Assembly (NCBI GenBank): GCA_003566715.1
Contig: PXCF01000031.1
Coordinates: 1 to 53,059 of the forward strand
Length of the DNA: 53,059 nucleotides
From: Cryomorphaceae bacterium
GTDB lineage: Bacteria > Bacteroidota > Bacteroidia > Flavobacteriales > Schleiferiaceae
Direction of reading: 5' to 3'
Shown: positions 28,609-36,044 of the stretch, in pieces
Position numbering within the stretch: position 1 is the stretch's first letter
Layout of the letters: every line of letters starts with the position of its first letter
Notes under the pieces: generated by a model
What the model saw: only the letters and a program-made list of their open reading frames with translations
Database searches by the model: none
What the model was told of the DNA's origin: nothing
Program-made: the position numbers and the translations under genes

Positions 28609-29052
28609 ATGGCTGTAAAAACCTTTAAAAACCGTTTCCTTTTAATCTTTTCTGTTTCCCTTATATTATGGGCATGCCGGAGAGACCAACACCCCATTCC
28701 GGAAGTCTTCGTGGACATTTACGTATCACTGAACATCCCGTCCAGTCTACCACTGCAAAACCCGGGGGGAGCCATTCACCATGAAGGCGGATATAAAGGA
28801 CTGATCATCTATCGACGTTTTCTGTCAAACCGTTCTGATGACTTTGCTGTTTTTGACCGTGCTTGTCCCGTTCATTGGGACCAAAGCTGTGGCCGTGTAT
28901 CTATAAACGAAGATATGATGTATGGAAGCTGTGCTTGTGATAGCGCACAATACCTATTATATGACGGCAGTGCTATTGGTGATAACGAATCGGTGCCGTT
29001 GAAGTTTTATCGGGTGAGGTATCACGGGAATTCGTTGCATATATTTAATTGA
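28609..29052 (+). CDS. Rieske-fold-like lipoprotein with four cysteines
   Basis: A 147-residue lipoprotein with the lipobox LWAC (Cys23). The core reads AVFDRACPVHWDQSCG ... MMYGSCACDSAQYLLYDG, aligned by eye with Rieske ferredoxins (CxH ... CxxH then GxxF and DG). The second cluster-binding motif has CACD where Rieske has CPCH, so a canonical [2Fe-2S] site is unlikely. Cys-rich, His-poor relatives are, from memory, frequent in Bacteroidota and unexplained; the four Cys could form two disulfides or bind metal. It is convergent with the PaaE-like reductase, with a REP hairpin between them. Confidence 0.75.
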   Translation: MAVKTFKNRFLLIFSVSLILWACRRDQHPIPEVFVDIYVSLNIPSSLPLQNPGGAIHHEGGYKGLIIYRRFLSNRSDDFAVFDRACPVHWDQSCGRVSINEDMMYGSCACDSAQYLLYDGSAIGDNESVPLKFYRVRYHGNSLHIFN

Positions 29053-29059
29053 GAAATAA

Positions 29060-29083
29060 GGACAGCTCGAGGCTGTCCCCTAC
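29060..29083 (-). repeat. REP-like element (GTAG plus hairpin), copy 1
   Basis: Read on the minus strand it is GTAGGGG followed by a hairpin with 7-bp arms GGACAGC / GCTGTCC around a CTCGA loop. The 5' GTAG tetranucleotide beside a hairpin is the hallmark of REP sequences processed by RAYT (TnpA-REP) transposases. A second copy is at 49507-49531. There is no T-run, so it is not an ordinary terminator, although it lies between convergent genes. Confidence 0.75.
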
Positions 29084-29087
29084 ACAA

Positions 29088-30236
29088 TTATTCGTCGAAC
29101 GAAATCACCACCTTGGGGCTTCTTGGATGTGTCTGGCAAGTAAGCACGTAACCGTCCTCTACTTCATCTGGCTCAAGGGCATAATTCATGTCCATCTCTA
29201 CTTCTCCTTCTAACACCCGCGCTCTACAAGTACAGCAAACCGCACCTTTACAACTAAAAGGCACATCTGAACCTGCCTCCATTGCGGCGTCGACAATGTT
29301 ATCGCCATCATAGGCTAAATCAAAATGGGTTTCTTCCCCATCGAGAATAACCGTTACGCTTGAGGTGCCATCCGCTTTGGACTTTACCTTACTGCCGCTA
29401 TCGTTCACGCCGGTGGCTTCTGTTTTGCTGGAAGTGGTAAACAATTCGAATATGATGTTTTCGTTGGCAACACCCAAATCTTTCAGGGCTGCATCCACAG
29501 TAACAATCATCCCCTCCGGACCGCATATAAAAAATTTATCTACCCCTTTGGCATCAAAAAATCGATCGGCATATGCGCGACATTTAGCGTCATCGATATG
29601 ACCCTTCAGCAAATCGGTTCCCTGGTCTTCTCTACTCAGCACATGGTGAACGCGCAAGCGATTCATGTAGGTGTTCTTCAACTCATCAATGGTGTCGCGG
29701 AAAATAATAGAATTGCTCGTGCGATTTCCAAAGAAAAGGGTGAATGTGCTCTTTGGTTCAAGTGCCAAAATGGTTTTCATCAAACTCATAATCGGGGTGA
29801 TACCTGAACCGGCAGCAAAGGCTACATAGTTTTTGGCATTTCCTTCCGTAATATTCGTTGTAAAATTCCCCTCTGGTGTCATCACTTCAAGTGATTGACC
29901 AGGGGCAAAATGCTCGTTGGCATACGTAGAAAATTTCCCGCCTTCCAGTTTCTTTATGGCTACTCTTAATGACTCATTTAGCGGACTGCTACATATAGAA
30001 TAAGAACGTCTGATGTCCTCCCCATCAATGGTTGTTCTTAAGGTCAAATATTGACCGGGTAAGAAACGATAGTCATTTTTCAAATCATCGGGCACTTCAA
30101 ACGCTACCGACACACAGTCGTCTGTTTCTCTGCGCACATCGCTGATGGTAAGAGTATGGAATCGAGGACGTGATTTCGCCCCGTCGGCCTTTAAGAAATT
30201 ATCGGCTGTTTTTTTCTTGATATTAAAGAAACGCAT
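29088..30236 (-). CDS. PaaE-like ferredoxin reductase (FAD/NAD(P)H + [2Fe-2S])
   Basis: A 382-residue electron-transfer protein. Residues about 25-125 form the FAD-binding barrel with RRSYSICSSP, residues about 130-255 the NAD(P)-binding domain with AAGSGITPIMSLMK and FICGPEGMI, and the C-terminal 95 residues a plant-type ferredoxin with Cys ligands in CKGAVCCTCRARV and CQTHP. This layout matches PaaE, the reductase of phenylacetyl-CoA epoxidase. The paaABCD oxygenase genes are not present, so it may serve another oxygenase such as a fatty-acid hydroxylase or desaturase. A -7 box TACCTTTG lies at 30276-30283. Confidence 0.88.
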   Translation of the reverse strand: MRFFNIKKKTADNFLKADGAKSRPRFHTLTISDVRRETDDCVSVAFEVPDDLKNDYRFLPGQYLTLRTTIDGEDIRRSYSICSSPLNESLRVAIKKLEGGKFSTYANEHFAPGQSLEVMTPEGNFTTNITEGNAKNYVAFAAGSGITPIMSLMKTILALEPKSTFTLFFGNRTSNSIIFRDTIDELKNTYMNRLRVHHVLSREDQGTDLLKGHIDDAKCRAYADRFFDAKGVDKFFICGPEGMIVTVDAALKDLGVANENIIFELFTTSSKTEATGVNDSGSKVKSKADGTSSVTVILDGEETHFDLAYDGDNIVDAAMEAGSDVPFSCKGAVCCTCRARVLEGEVEMDMNYALEPDEVEDGYVLTCQTHPRSPKVVISFDE

Positions 30237-30275
30237 ATAATAAAAGGTGTTTTCGATTGTAAAAATAATGGCTTA

Positions 30276-30283
30276 CAAAGGTA
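30276..30283 (-). promoter_or_regulatory. -7 promoter box TACCTTTG before the PaaE-like gene
   Basis: Exact TAnnTTTG on the minus strand, predicted leader about 36 bases. It lies in the short 57-base gap after the transporter gene. Confidence 0.5.
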
Positions 30284-30293
30284 AGTTACAAAG

Positions 30294-31988
30294 CTATATC
30301 ATCATACCCACAACGACCGCTGTGAAAAGTGATGCAAAGGTTCCGGCGATCAACGCACGTATACCCAAACGACTCAAATCAGAGCGTCGAGAAGGAGCGA
30401 TGGCGCCTATACCGCCTATTTGGATACCAATGCTGGCAAAATTGCTAAATCCACACAATATATAAGTAGCAATGACAATACTTTTCGGATCGGTAAAGGC
30501 ATTGGCTGACATCATCTCTCCCAACGATACATACGCCACAAATTCATTGAGAACGGTCTTTTCTCCCAGCAATTGACCAACCAAAACCACATCGTCGGCA
30601 GCGACGCCCATCAACCAAGTAAGTGGTGCCAAAACATAACCGAGCACAAACTGCAAAGACAAACCGTCGTACTGTCCATTGGTCATCGTGTTAATGGCTT
30701 CGTTAACGCCCAACAGACCGCCAAGCCCATCTCTGAACAAAAAATTAAACAAGGCAATCAACGAAATAAATACCAGCAACATGGCTCCAACATTAATGGC
30801 CAAACGCAGTCCATCGGTGGTGCCGTTAGATATGGCCTCCAACGCATTGCTGCCTATACGGTCGCTGCTAACCGTCATTTCGGAAGAAATCTTCTCGGTT
30901 TCCGGATACAGTAATTTGGCAGAAACAATGGCCGCAGGGGCACTCATCACCGAAGCGGCAATGAGGTGTTTGGCAAAAAAAACTTGCCCAACCACGTCAC
31001 TCCCCCCCAAAAACCCAATATATGCGGCCAATACGCCACCCGCGATGGTGGCCATACCACCCGTCATTACGCAGAGCAATTCGGACATGGTCATTCGCTC
31101 TAAGTAAGGCTTTACCAGCAATGGCGATTCCGTTTGACCCAAAAAAATGTTTCCCGCAGCAGCCAAACTCTCTGCCCCCGAAAGTTTTAGTGTTCGCCGC
31201 ATGACCCATGCAAATACATAGACTATTTTCTGTAGCACCCCATAGTAAAACAACAAGCTGGTTAATGCCGCAAAGAAAATAATTGTGGGCAGCACCTGAA
31301 ACGCAAATATGTAACCGAATGAATCGGCATCGATTAAATCTCCAAATAGAAAATCTGCTCCAAAACGCGTGAATGACAACAGCTTCACAAATGCCCCACT
31401 GACAGCATCAAAGGCATCACGCACGAAAGCCACTTTTAATATCAGTAAGGCAAAAATTATTTGAATACTTAGACCTTTAACAATCAGCAGCCAGTCGATA
31501 CGACGCCGATGCTTGGATAGCAAAAATCCGAGAAATAAAAGCACTGTTAGACCAATCACGCCTTTAAATAAGCTACTCCACTGCCAAGCAACGGTTGGAA
31601 CATCGGTGTTAAACGGCGACATGGTTTTTCGTTTAAAGGCATACACAATTCCGGATTCTTTTAATGTCAACCCGGCATCACTTGCATTAACAACGTAATA
31701 TCTGGTGGTATCAGTAGGTGTGGTGTAGGTGAGTGCTAAAGTATCGTTTTGTAGGTGCCAGCGACCTTTTGCTTGCAGATTGTTTTTTGCAGAGAGGGCA
31801 TAATTAAAGCGGCCATCTTCATATATGTTTAGGGTATCATCTTTGGCAATGATGAATAAATCATCTCCTTGTTCTGTACGGATATAATCAAATTGCCACT
31901 TACCAGTTACAAGCTCATTAAATGAGCCTTGAGAACCAGCAAAGGCTGACCATGCGTTTAGCATTAAAATGAGAAGGGCAAAGCGCAT
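30294..31988 (-). CDS. CNT-family nucleoside transporter with N-terminal lipocalin-like domain
   Basis: A 564-residue protein in two parts. Residues 1-17 are a signal peptide and about 20-125 a beta-rich domain (GKWQFDYIRTEQGDDLF ... DTLNIYEDGRFNYAL ... GRWHLQNDTLALTY), the pattern of Bacteroidota lipocalin-like/META-type domains. From about 140 on it is a concentrative nucleoside transporter with about eight or more helices, the substrate motif GQTESPLLVKPYL and the late motif NFASIGIQIGGIGAIAP. CNTs import nucleosides with Na+ or H+. It starts three bases after the bifunctional nuclease gene, so the two are co-transcribed. Confidence 0.88.
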   Translation of the reverse strand: MRFALLILMLNAWSAFAGSQGSFNELVTGKWQFDYIRTEQGDDLFIIAKDDTLNIYEDGRFNYALSAKNNLQAKGRWHLQNDTLALTYTTPTDTTRYYVVNASDAGLTLKESGIVYAFKRKTMSPFNTDVPTVAWQWSSLFKGVIGLTVLLFLGFLLSKHRRRIDWLLIVKGLSIQIIFALLILKVAFVRDAFDAVSGAFVKLLSFTRFGADFLFGDLIDADSFGYIFAFQVLPTIIFFAALTSLLFYYGVLQKIVYVFAWVMRRTLKLSGAESLAAAGNIFLGQTESPLLVKPYLERMTMSELLCVMTGGMATIAGGVLAAYIGFLGGSDVVGQVFFAKHLIAASVMSAPAAIVSAKLLYPETEKISSEMTVSSDRIGSNALEAISNGTTDGLRLAINVGAMLLVFISLIALFNFLFRDGLGGLLGVNEAINTMTNGQYDGLSLQFVLGYVLAPLTWLMGVAADDVVLVGQLLGEKTVLNEFVAYVSLGEMMSANAFTDPKSIVIATYILCGFSNFASIGIQIGGIGAIAPSRRSDLSRLGIRALIAGTFASLFTAVVVGMMI

Positions 31989-31991
31989 TGG

Positions 31992-32573
31992 CTAGGAAGA
32001 TAGCTTATCAATTTCGTCGCGAATGCGCGCGGCTTTTTCGTAATCTTCATTTTTTACTGCTTCGTCCATTTCTTGCTGAAGCTTTGCCATTTTATCTTTT
32101 GAAGGCACGGTTTTCTCTGATTTAGAAGAGGAAGAAACACTTGCCGCATCGGCTTTTTCATCAAGTACCACTCCTGCTTTATCAAGGATACCGGTATAAG
32201 TATAAATTGGACTACCAAACCTTATGGCCAATGCCACAGCATCGGAGGTTCTTGCGTCGAGGACTATCTCTTGGCCTTCATTTTCCAAAACCATCATAGA
32301 AAAAAACACCCCTTCTTCTAACTTGTGAATAATGACCTCTTTTAGTTCAATGGCAAATTTATTGGCAAAATTAACAAACAGGTCGTGGGTTAGTGGACGT
32401 GGTGGTTCTACATCTTTTTCGAGTGCAATGGCTATGGATTGTGCCTCAAAGCCACCAATAATGACTGGTAATTTGCGCTTGCCATTTTCTTCGCCCAGCA
32501 CCAGTGCATAAGCACCGGATTGAGTTTGGCTGTAAGACAACCCTTTGATTATTAGTCGGACTTTTAGGCTCAT
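31992..32573 (-). CDS. Bifunctional nuclease family protein (DUF151) with UVR motif
   Basis: A 193-residue protein. Residues 1-135 are the DUF151/BFN domain (YALVLGEENGKRKLPVIIGGFEAQSIAIAL ... LDARTSDAVALAIRFGSPIY), whose plant and Thermotoga members have been linked to nuclease activity. A Ser/Lys linker leads to a C-terminal UvrB/UvrC-type UVR motif (MAKLQQEMDEAVKNEDYEKAARIRDEI), a protein-protein contact helix pair. BFN followed by UVR is a common Bacteroidota layout. It is co-transcribed with the nucleoside transporter, which would suit a nucleic-acid salvage role, but that is inference. Confidence 0.92.
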   Translation of the reverse strand: MSLKVRLIIKGLSYSQTQSGAYALVLGEENGKRKLPVIIGGFEAQSIAIALEKDVEPPRPLTHDLFVNFANKFAIELKEVIIHKLEEGVFFSMMVLENEGQEIVLDARTSDAVALAIRFGSPIYTYTGILDKAGVVLDEKADAASVSSSSKSEKTVPSKDKMAKLQQEMDEAVKNEDYEKAARIRDEIDKLSS

Positions 32574-32605
32574 GGATTTTATTTAGAAGGCATCAAAGCA
32601 TTTTT

Positions 32606-32613
32606 CAAAGATA
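32606..32613 (-). promoter_or_regulatory. -7 promoter box TATCTTTG before the bifunctional nuclease gene
   Basis: Exact TAnnTTTG on the minus strand, immediately downstream of the etfA terminator. Predicted leader about 29 bases. The -33 position falls within the terminator stem and shows no TTTG. Confidence 0.5.
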
Positions 32614-32646
32614 AAAAAAAAGGGGGAAACACCGTGATGTTTCCCC
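32612..32646 (-). terminator. Intrinsic terminator of etfBA
   Basis: A 9-bp stem GGGGAAACA / TGTTTCCCC (32623-32631 with 32638-32646), loop CCGTGA, with a run of A on the plus strand giving the U-tract for minus-strand transcripts. Confidence 0.88.
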
Positions 32647-32659
32647 AATTTATTGTCTT

Positions 32660-33622
32660 TTACTGATTGGCTTTATGCGCTTTAATGGCTTCAGTAAGTT
32701 TGGGCACTACGTCAAAGGCGTCGCCTACAATACCGTAATCGGCTGCCTTGAAAAATGGTGCTTCGGGATCGGTGTTGATAACCACAATTTTGTTGCTGGC
32801 ACTTACACCGGCCAAGTGCTGTATGGCTCCACTGATACCAATGGCTATGTACAAATTTGGATTGATGGCGATACCCGTTTGCCCAACGTGTTCGCTGTGT
32901 GGACGCCAACCCATATCACTTACCGGCTTGCTGCATGCTGTTGATGCGCCAAGCGCTTCGGCTAAGTCTTCAATGAGGTTCCAGTTAGACGGATCTTTCA
33001 ACCCTCTACCCGCAGAAACCACCATTTCTGCTTCCGGCAGTGGGATTTTACCTTTTACACGATCTACGTCTTTAACTTGTACGGTTGGCGCATTGTCTGC
33101 TACTACGGCGAAGTCAACCACTTCTGCTGATGCGTCATTGGGCGCGGGAACACCAATACCATTAGGGATAATGGACAGGATAAAACGTTCCGCTTTCACT
33201 TGGTAATCGACAAAACCCTTACTCGAAAAGGCTGAGCGACGAACGACCAAAGGATCGACAGACGTGGGTTTTTCGGAAATGTTGGTTATCAACGAGGCGT
33301 CAAACTTAACTGCAGCAAGACCGCCTATCATTTTTCCGCCAAACGTTCCGCTGACGACAACTCCTTTTGCTCCGGCCTCTTTGGCGGAAGCCACAATGGT
33401 GTTGGCCCATACATAATTATTAAAATCACCTGCGTCGTTGGCGCGATAAACCTTTTTAATGCCATACTGACCAAGCTGCGCAGGATCATCTGACGCATTA
33501 ATAACTACTGCTACAGCATCTGTTCCCAGCGCTTCAGCAAGATGTGAGGCATAAGCGGCTGTTTCAAAAGATGTTTTCTTAAACTTTCCCTCCCAAGTTT
33601 CGATATATGCTAATACACTCAT
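32660..33622 (-). CDS. etfA: Electron transfer flavoprotein alpha subunit
   Basis: ETF carries electrons from acyl-CoA dehydrogenases to the quinone pool. The 320-residue alpha subunit has the FAD-binding C-terminal signature HSEHVGQTGIAINPNLYIAIGISGAIQHLAG and PEAPFFKAADYGIVGD. Length and the order etfB-etfA (30-base gap) are standard. A strong terminator follows. Confidence 0.96.
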   Translation of the reverse strand: MSVLAYIETWEGKFKKTSFETAAYASHLAEALGTDAVAVVINASDDPAQLGQYGIKKVYRANDAGDFNNYVWANTIVASAKEAGAKGVVVSGTFGGKMIGGLAAVKFDASLITNISEKPTSVDPLVVRRSAFSSKGFVDYQVKAERFILSIIPNGIGVPAPNDASAEVVDFAVVADNAPTVQVKDVDRVKGKIPLPEAEMVVSAGRGLKDPSNWNLIEDLAEALGASTACSKPVSDMGWRPHSEHVGQTGIAINPNLYIAIGISGAIQHLAGVSASNKIVVINTDPEAPFFKAADYGIVGDAFDVVPKLTEAIKAHKANQ

Positions 33623-33652
33623 GTTTCAATATTTTTAAAATTAAACGATTGA

Positions 33653-34399
33653 TTAAATGACTTTGGCCTCATTGTGTAACAAGTTGACCAATTCCTCTAC
33701 ATTATCCGGATCAATCATTTTACAATCTCCTTTGGGTGCGGGCTTTTCGTAGTGAACAGCTTCGGTTTTCAAATCCGCATCAACCGGTTCTATTACGCTA
33801 AGTGGCTTAGAACGCGCCTGCATAATTCCACGCATATTGGGAATTTTCAAGTCTTTTTCTTCAACCAAGCCTTTTTGTCCAGCTATAACTGAGGGCAAAG
33901 AAACCACGCTCTTTTCTTTTCCGCCGTCAATCTCGCGAATAACCTCCGCTTGATCACCGTTTATATCTAATCCAACGCAGGCATTCACAAAAGGCCAATC
34001 GAGCATGGCTGCCAACATTCCAGGAACTTGTGTCCCGTTGTAATCAATTGATTCACGACCGGCAATGACCAAATCGTAGTTGTTTTCTTTTACCAAATGA
34101 GCAATTTGTTTGGCCACAAAGTAACCATCGGTTGGCTCAGCGTTGATTCGTACCGCATCATTTGCCCCAATGGCTAAAGCCTTTCGCAAAGTAGGCTCTG
34201 TTTCTGCTGTTCCCACATTGACCACAGTAACCGTAGCTCCCTGCTTCTCTTGCAGCCATACAGCGCGAGTGAGTCCAAACTCATCGTAAGGGTTGATAAC
34301 AAACGATACCCCGTTTTTATCAAACGACTTTTGATCTGAGGTAAAGTTAATTTTTGCCGTTGTATCCGGCACGTGACTTATACAAACGAGTACCTTCAT
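33653..34399 (-). CDS. etfB: Electron transfer flavoprotein beta subunit
   Basis: The beta subunit binds AMP and completes the ETF heterodimer. The ATG at 34399 gives a 248-residue product beginning MKVLVCISHVPDTTAKI, a standard opening, so the longer open frame to 34477 was not used. AIGANDAVRINAE and DLVIAGRESIDYNGTQVPGMLAAML fit the ETF-beta nucleotide-binding signature. Its promoter elements (34443-34473) are divergent from those of the Crp-like regulator. Confidence 0.96.
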   Translation of the reverse strand: MKVLVCISHVPDTTAKINFTSDQKSFDKNGVSFVINPYDEFGLTRAVWLQEKQGATVTVVNVGTAETEPTLRKALAIGANDAVRINAEPTDGYFVAKQIAHLVKENNYDLVIAGRESIDYNGTQVPGMLAAMLDWPFVNACVGLDINGDQAEVIREIDGGKEKSVVSLPSVIAGQKGLVEEKDLKIPNMRGIMQARSKPLSVIEPVDADLKTEAVHYEKPAPKGDCKMIDPDNVEELVNLLHNEAKVI

Positions 34400-34442
34400 T
34401 GAATTTTGATTAACCAGATTATTGCGTAATAAATACTTGCCA

Positions 34443-34473
34443 CAAAAATACGTGATGTATAAATGCTGTGCAA
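34443..34473 (-). promoter_or_regulatory. Promoter of etfBA
   Basis: Minus-strand TATTTTTG at 34443-34450 with TTG at 34471-34473, a 20-base spacer, fits the Bacteroidota consensus. Predicted leader about 40 bases. Confidence 0.65.
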
Positions 34474-34530
34474 GCATATAAAAAATCGTGTCACATGACC
34501 AACAAAAATCAAAAAGTGTTTGTTTAAATA

Positions 34531-34562
34531 ATCATGTTTTAAGGTGATATCTATCATGTTTT
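34531..34562 (+). repeat. Direct repeat of ATCATGTTTT upstream of the Crp-like gene
   Basis: The 10-base string ATCATGTTTT occurs at 34531-34540 and 34553-34562, 22 bases apart (about two helical turns), just upstream of the -7 box at 34580. It could be a regulator binding pair. Confidence 0.4.
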
Positions 34563-34579
34563 CCCGCATTTAATCAATG

Positions 34580-34587
34580 TAACTTTG
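34580..34587 (+). promoter_or_regulatory. -7 promoter box TAACTTTG abutting the Crp-like start
   Basis: Exact TAnnTTTG ending three bases before the ATG at 34591. The start of transcription would fall at about the ATG, so the message is probably leaderless. Confidence 0.55.
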
Positions 34588-34590
34588 CAA

Positions 34591-35328
34591 ATGTTAGATC
34601 GAACAATTATTCAGTGTGAGCAAATGGCGTCGACCTCTATTCCCGAAAAACTAAGACTCCTGTTCCCGTCCCTTAGCGACGCATGGATACGCCACCTCCT
34701 AGAGGATGGCGAACTTATTTCCGCACATCAAAACCAAAGTGACTTTGACGATACCGACGGTATTCACTGCTATATTATGCTGGACGGATTACTCTTGGCC
34801 GAAAACGAAGAGAGCTCCCTCCTTCTGCAACAAGGCGATGTATTTGGACTAAGAGAAACGCTTTTTTCTTCCAATACAAACGGCGCTCACCCCAACAACG
34901 AACAAAGTCAAAGTCAAGGTCAAGGTCAAAGTCAAAGTCAAACCAATGGCCAGGTTCAATTGATGTCCACGTCCAACAAAACGCTTTTCATTAAAATAAA
35001 GAGCGGTGTGGTGTTAAAGAAAATGGAGTCGACCCCTCAACTAAGAGAAGATTGGCTCCACGTTCTCAACCAGTCGTTTGAACGTCAACTTTCCTATGGC
35101 TTGGATTTATATCATTTGGACACCTTAGATCGCGTGCGCCATCTAATCAAGAAGATGATACGGTATGCCGACGAACGCATAGAATTGCCTATCAAACAAA
35201 TTCAAATGCTGACGGGCGTAAGCCGTAGCAGTATTTATCGCTGTCTCAAAACATTGGAAATGGAAGAGTCTCTCGTTTTTTGTAACAAGGGACAAATATG
35301 CATCGATGTGCATAAAGAGATGAGTTAA
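34591..35328 (+). CDS. Crp/Fnr-type regulator with Ser/Gly-Gln repeat insertion
   Basis: A 245-residue transcription regulator. The N-terminal half has the beta-roll pattern of cyclic-nucleotide-binding-like domains (GIHCYIMLDGLLLAENEE, LLLQQGDVFGLRETLF). The C-terminal half has the dimer helix and a winged helix-turn-helix (LPIKQIQMLTGVSRSSIYRCLKTLEMEESL). Conserved cAMP-binding residues are not seen, so it is likely effector-free or binds another ligand. Within the beta-roll (about residues 105-118) an SQSQGQGQSQSQ stretch is encoded by a CAARGT hexamer array. The start at ATG 34591 is supported by the -7 box just before it. It is divergent from etfBA and may regulate it. Its last four bases overlap the convergent lipoprotein gene. 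Confidence 0.8.
   Translation: MLDRTIIQCEQMASTSIPEKLRLLFPSLSDAWIRHLLEDGELISAHQNQSDFDDTDGIHCYIMLDGLLLAENEESSLLLQQGDVFGLRETLFSSNTNGAHPNNEQSQSQGQGQSQSQTNGQVQLMSTSNKTLFIKIKSGVVLKKMESTPQLREDWLHVLNQSFERQLSYGLDLYHLDTLDRVRHLIKKMIRYADERIELPIKQIQMLTGVSRSSIYRCLKTLEMEESLVFCNKGQICIDVHKEMS
34903..34944 (+). repeat. In-frame hexanucleotide repeat CAARGT (about 7 units)
   Basis: Units from 34903: CAAAGT, CAAAGT, CAAGGT, CAAGGT, CAAAGT, CAAAGT, then the degenerate CAAACC. It codes for alternating Gln and Ser/Gly. Length change by whole units keeps the frame. Confidence 0.85.
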
Positions 35329-35876
35329 CGATTGTCGATGCTAAGGTTAAAGTATCCGTTACTGATGCTGTAAACCATGTTTTGCACCCGAACCGTAAAC
35401 GCAAATCTCCCACAAATTGATTTTCTCGATATATCACTACGCATGAGTATGAGCTGAGTTGGTTCTGCACAATCAACCGGATAAAACCTGTTCCGCAGCA
35501 CATTGCTCTCATCGTAATACGCTTCAACCAAAGTACCATCTGCCTTTATGCCCGGACAGTTCCCTTCTTCTGAAGGGTAAAAAAATAAGTCCAGTCGGTA
35601 AAAACGATTGTCCATTCTAAAAAAACTACTGAGAGCCGAAAGCGTATCATTGATGGTGACGTGTGTTTCGTTGTTGGATGGCGGACGCGTACCCCACTCC
35701 ACCGCTGTAGGCGCCATGATGCGCTGAGAACTAGAACCGTTGTCAAACGTAAAAAACATGGTGTTGTGTGGTTGTTCACAGTTGTATTCAATGCCATATT
35801 CCTCTGATCTTTGCTCTTCCACTGAACAAGAAGTTAGTATGAGCACAGACATCAATACAACCCACTTAAATCGCAT
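35325..35876 (-). CDS. Hypothetical lipoprotein
   Basis: A 183-residue protein with a lipoprotein signal (VVLMSVLILTSC, Cys17). The rest is beta-rich with a Cys at about 31 in EYNCEQPHNTMFFTF and another pair near NCPG and DCAEPT; no family recognised. It is convergent with the Crp-like gene, overlapping it by four bases, and stands alone. Confidence 0.75.
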   Translation of the reverse strand: MRFKWVVLMSVLILTSCSVEEQRSEEYGIEYNCEQPHNTMFFTFDNGSSSQRIMAPTAVEWGTRPPSNNETHVTINDTLSALSSFFRMDNRFYRLDLFFYPSEEGNCPGIKADGTLVEAYYDESNVLRNRFYPVDCAEPTQLILMRSDISRKSICGRFAFTVRVQNMVYSISNGYFNLSIDNR

Positions 35877-36044
35877 AGCTTAAATCCCTTATTATTTTCG
35901 AGGTAAATATACACAATCAACATGAAAAATTCATGCGGCGTATCCTTGCGATGTAAATGGTCTTTATTTTCTATGCAATAACCGCGAAGACGGTATTTGG
36001 GTAGTCATTTGATTTTATTTACCTTTACGACAAACAAGATCGTA

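Noticed and set aside
29060-29078. Hairpin as a terminator for the Rieske-like lipoprotein gene
   Set aside because: It lacks a T-run, and the second copy at 49507 lies between divergent genes where no terminator is needed.
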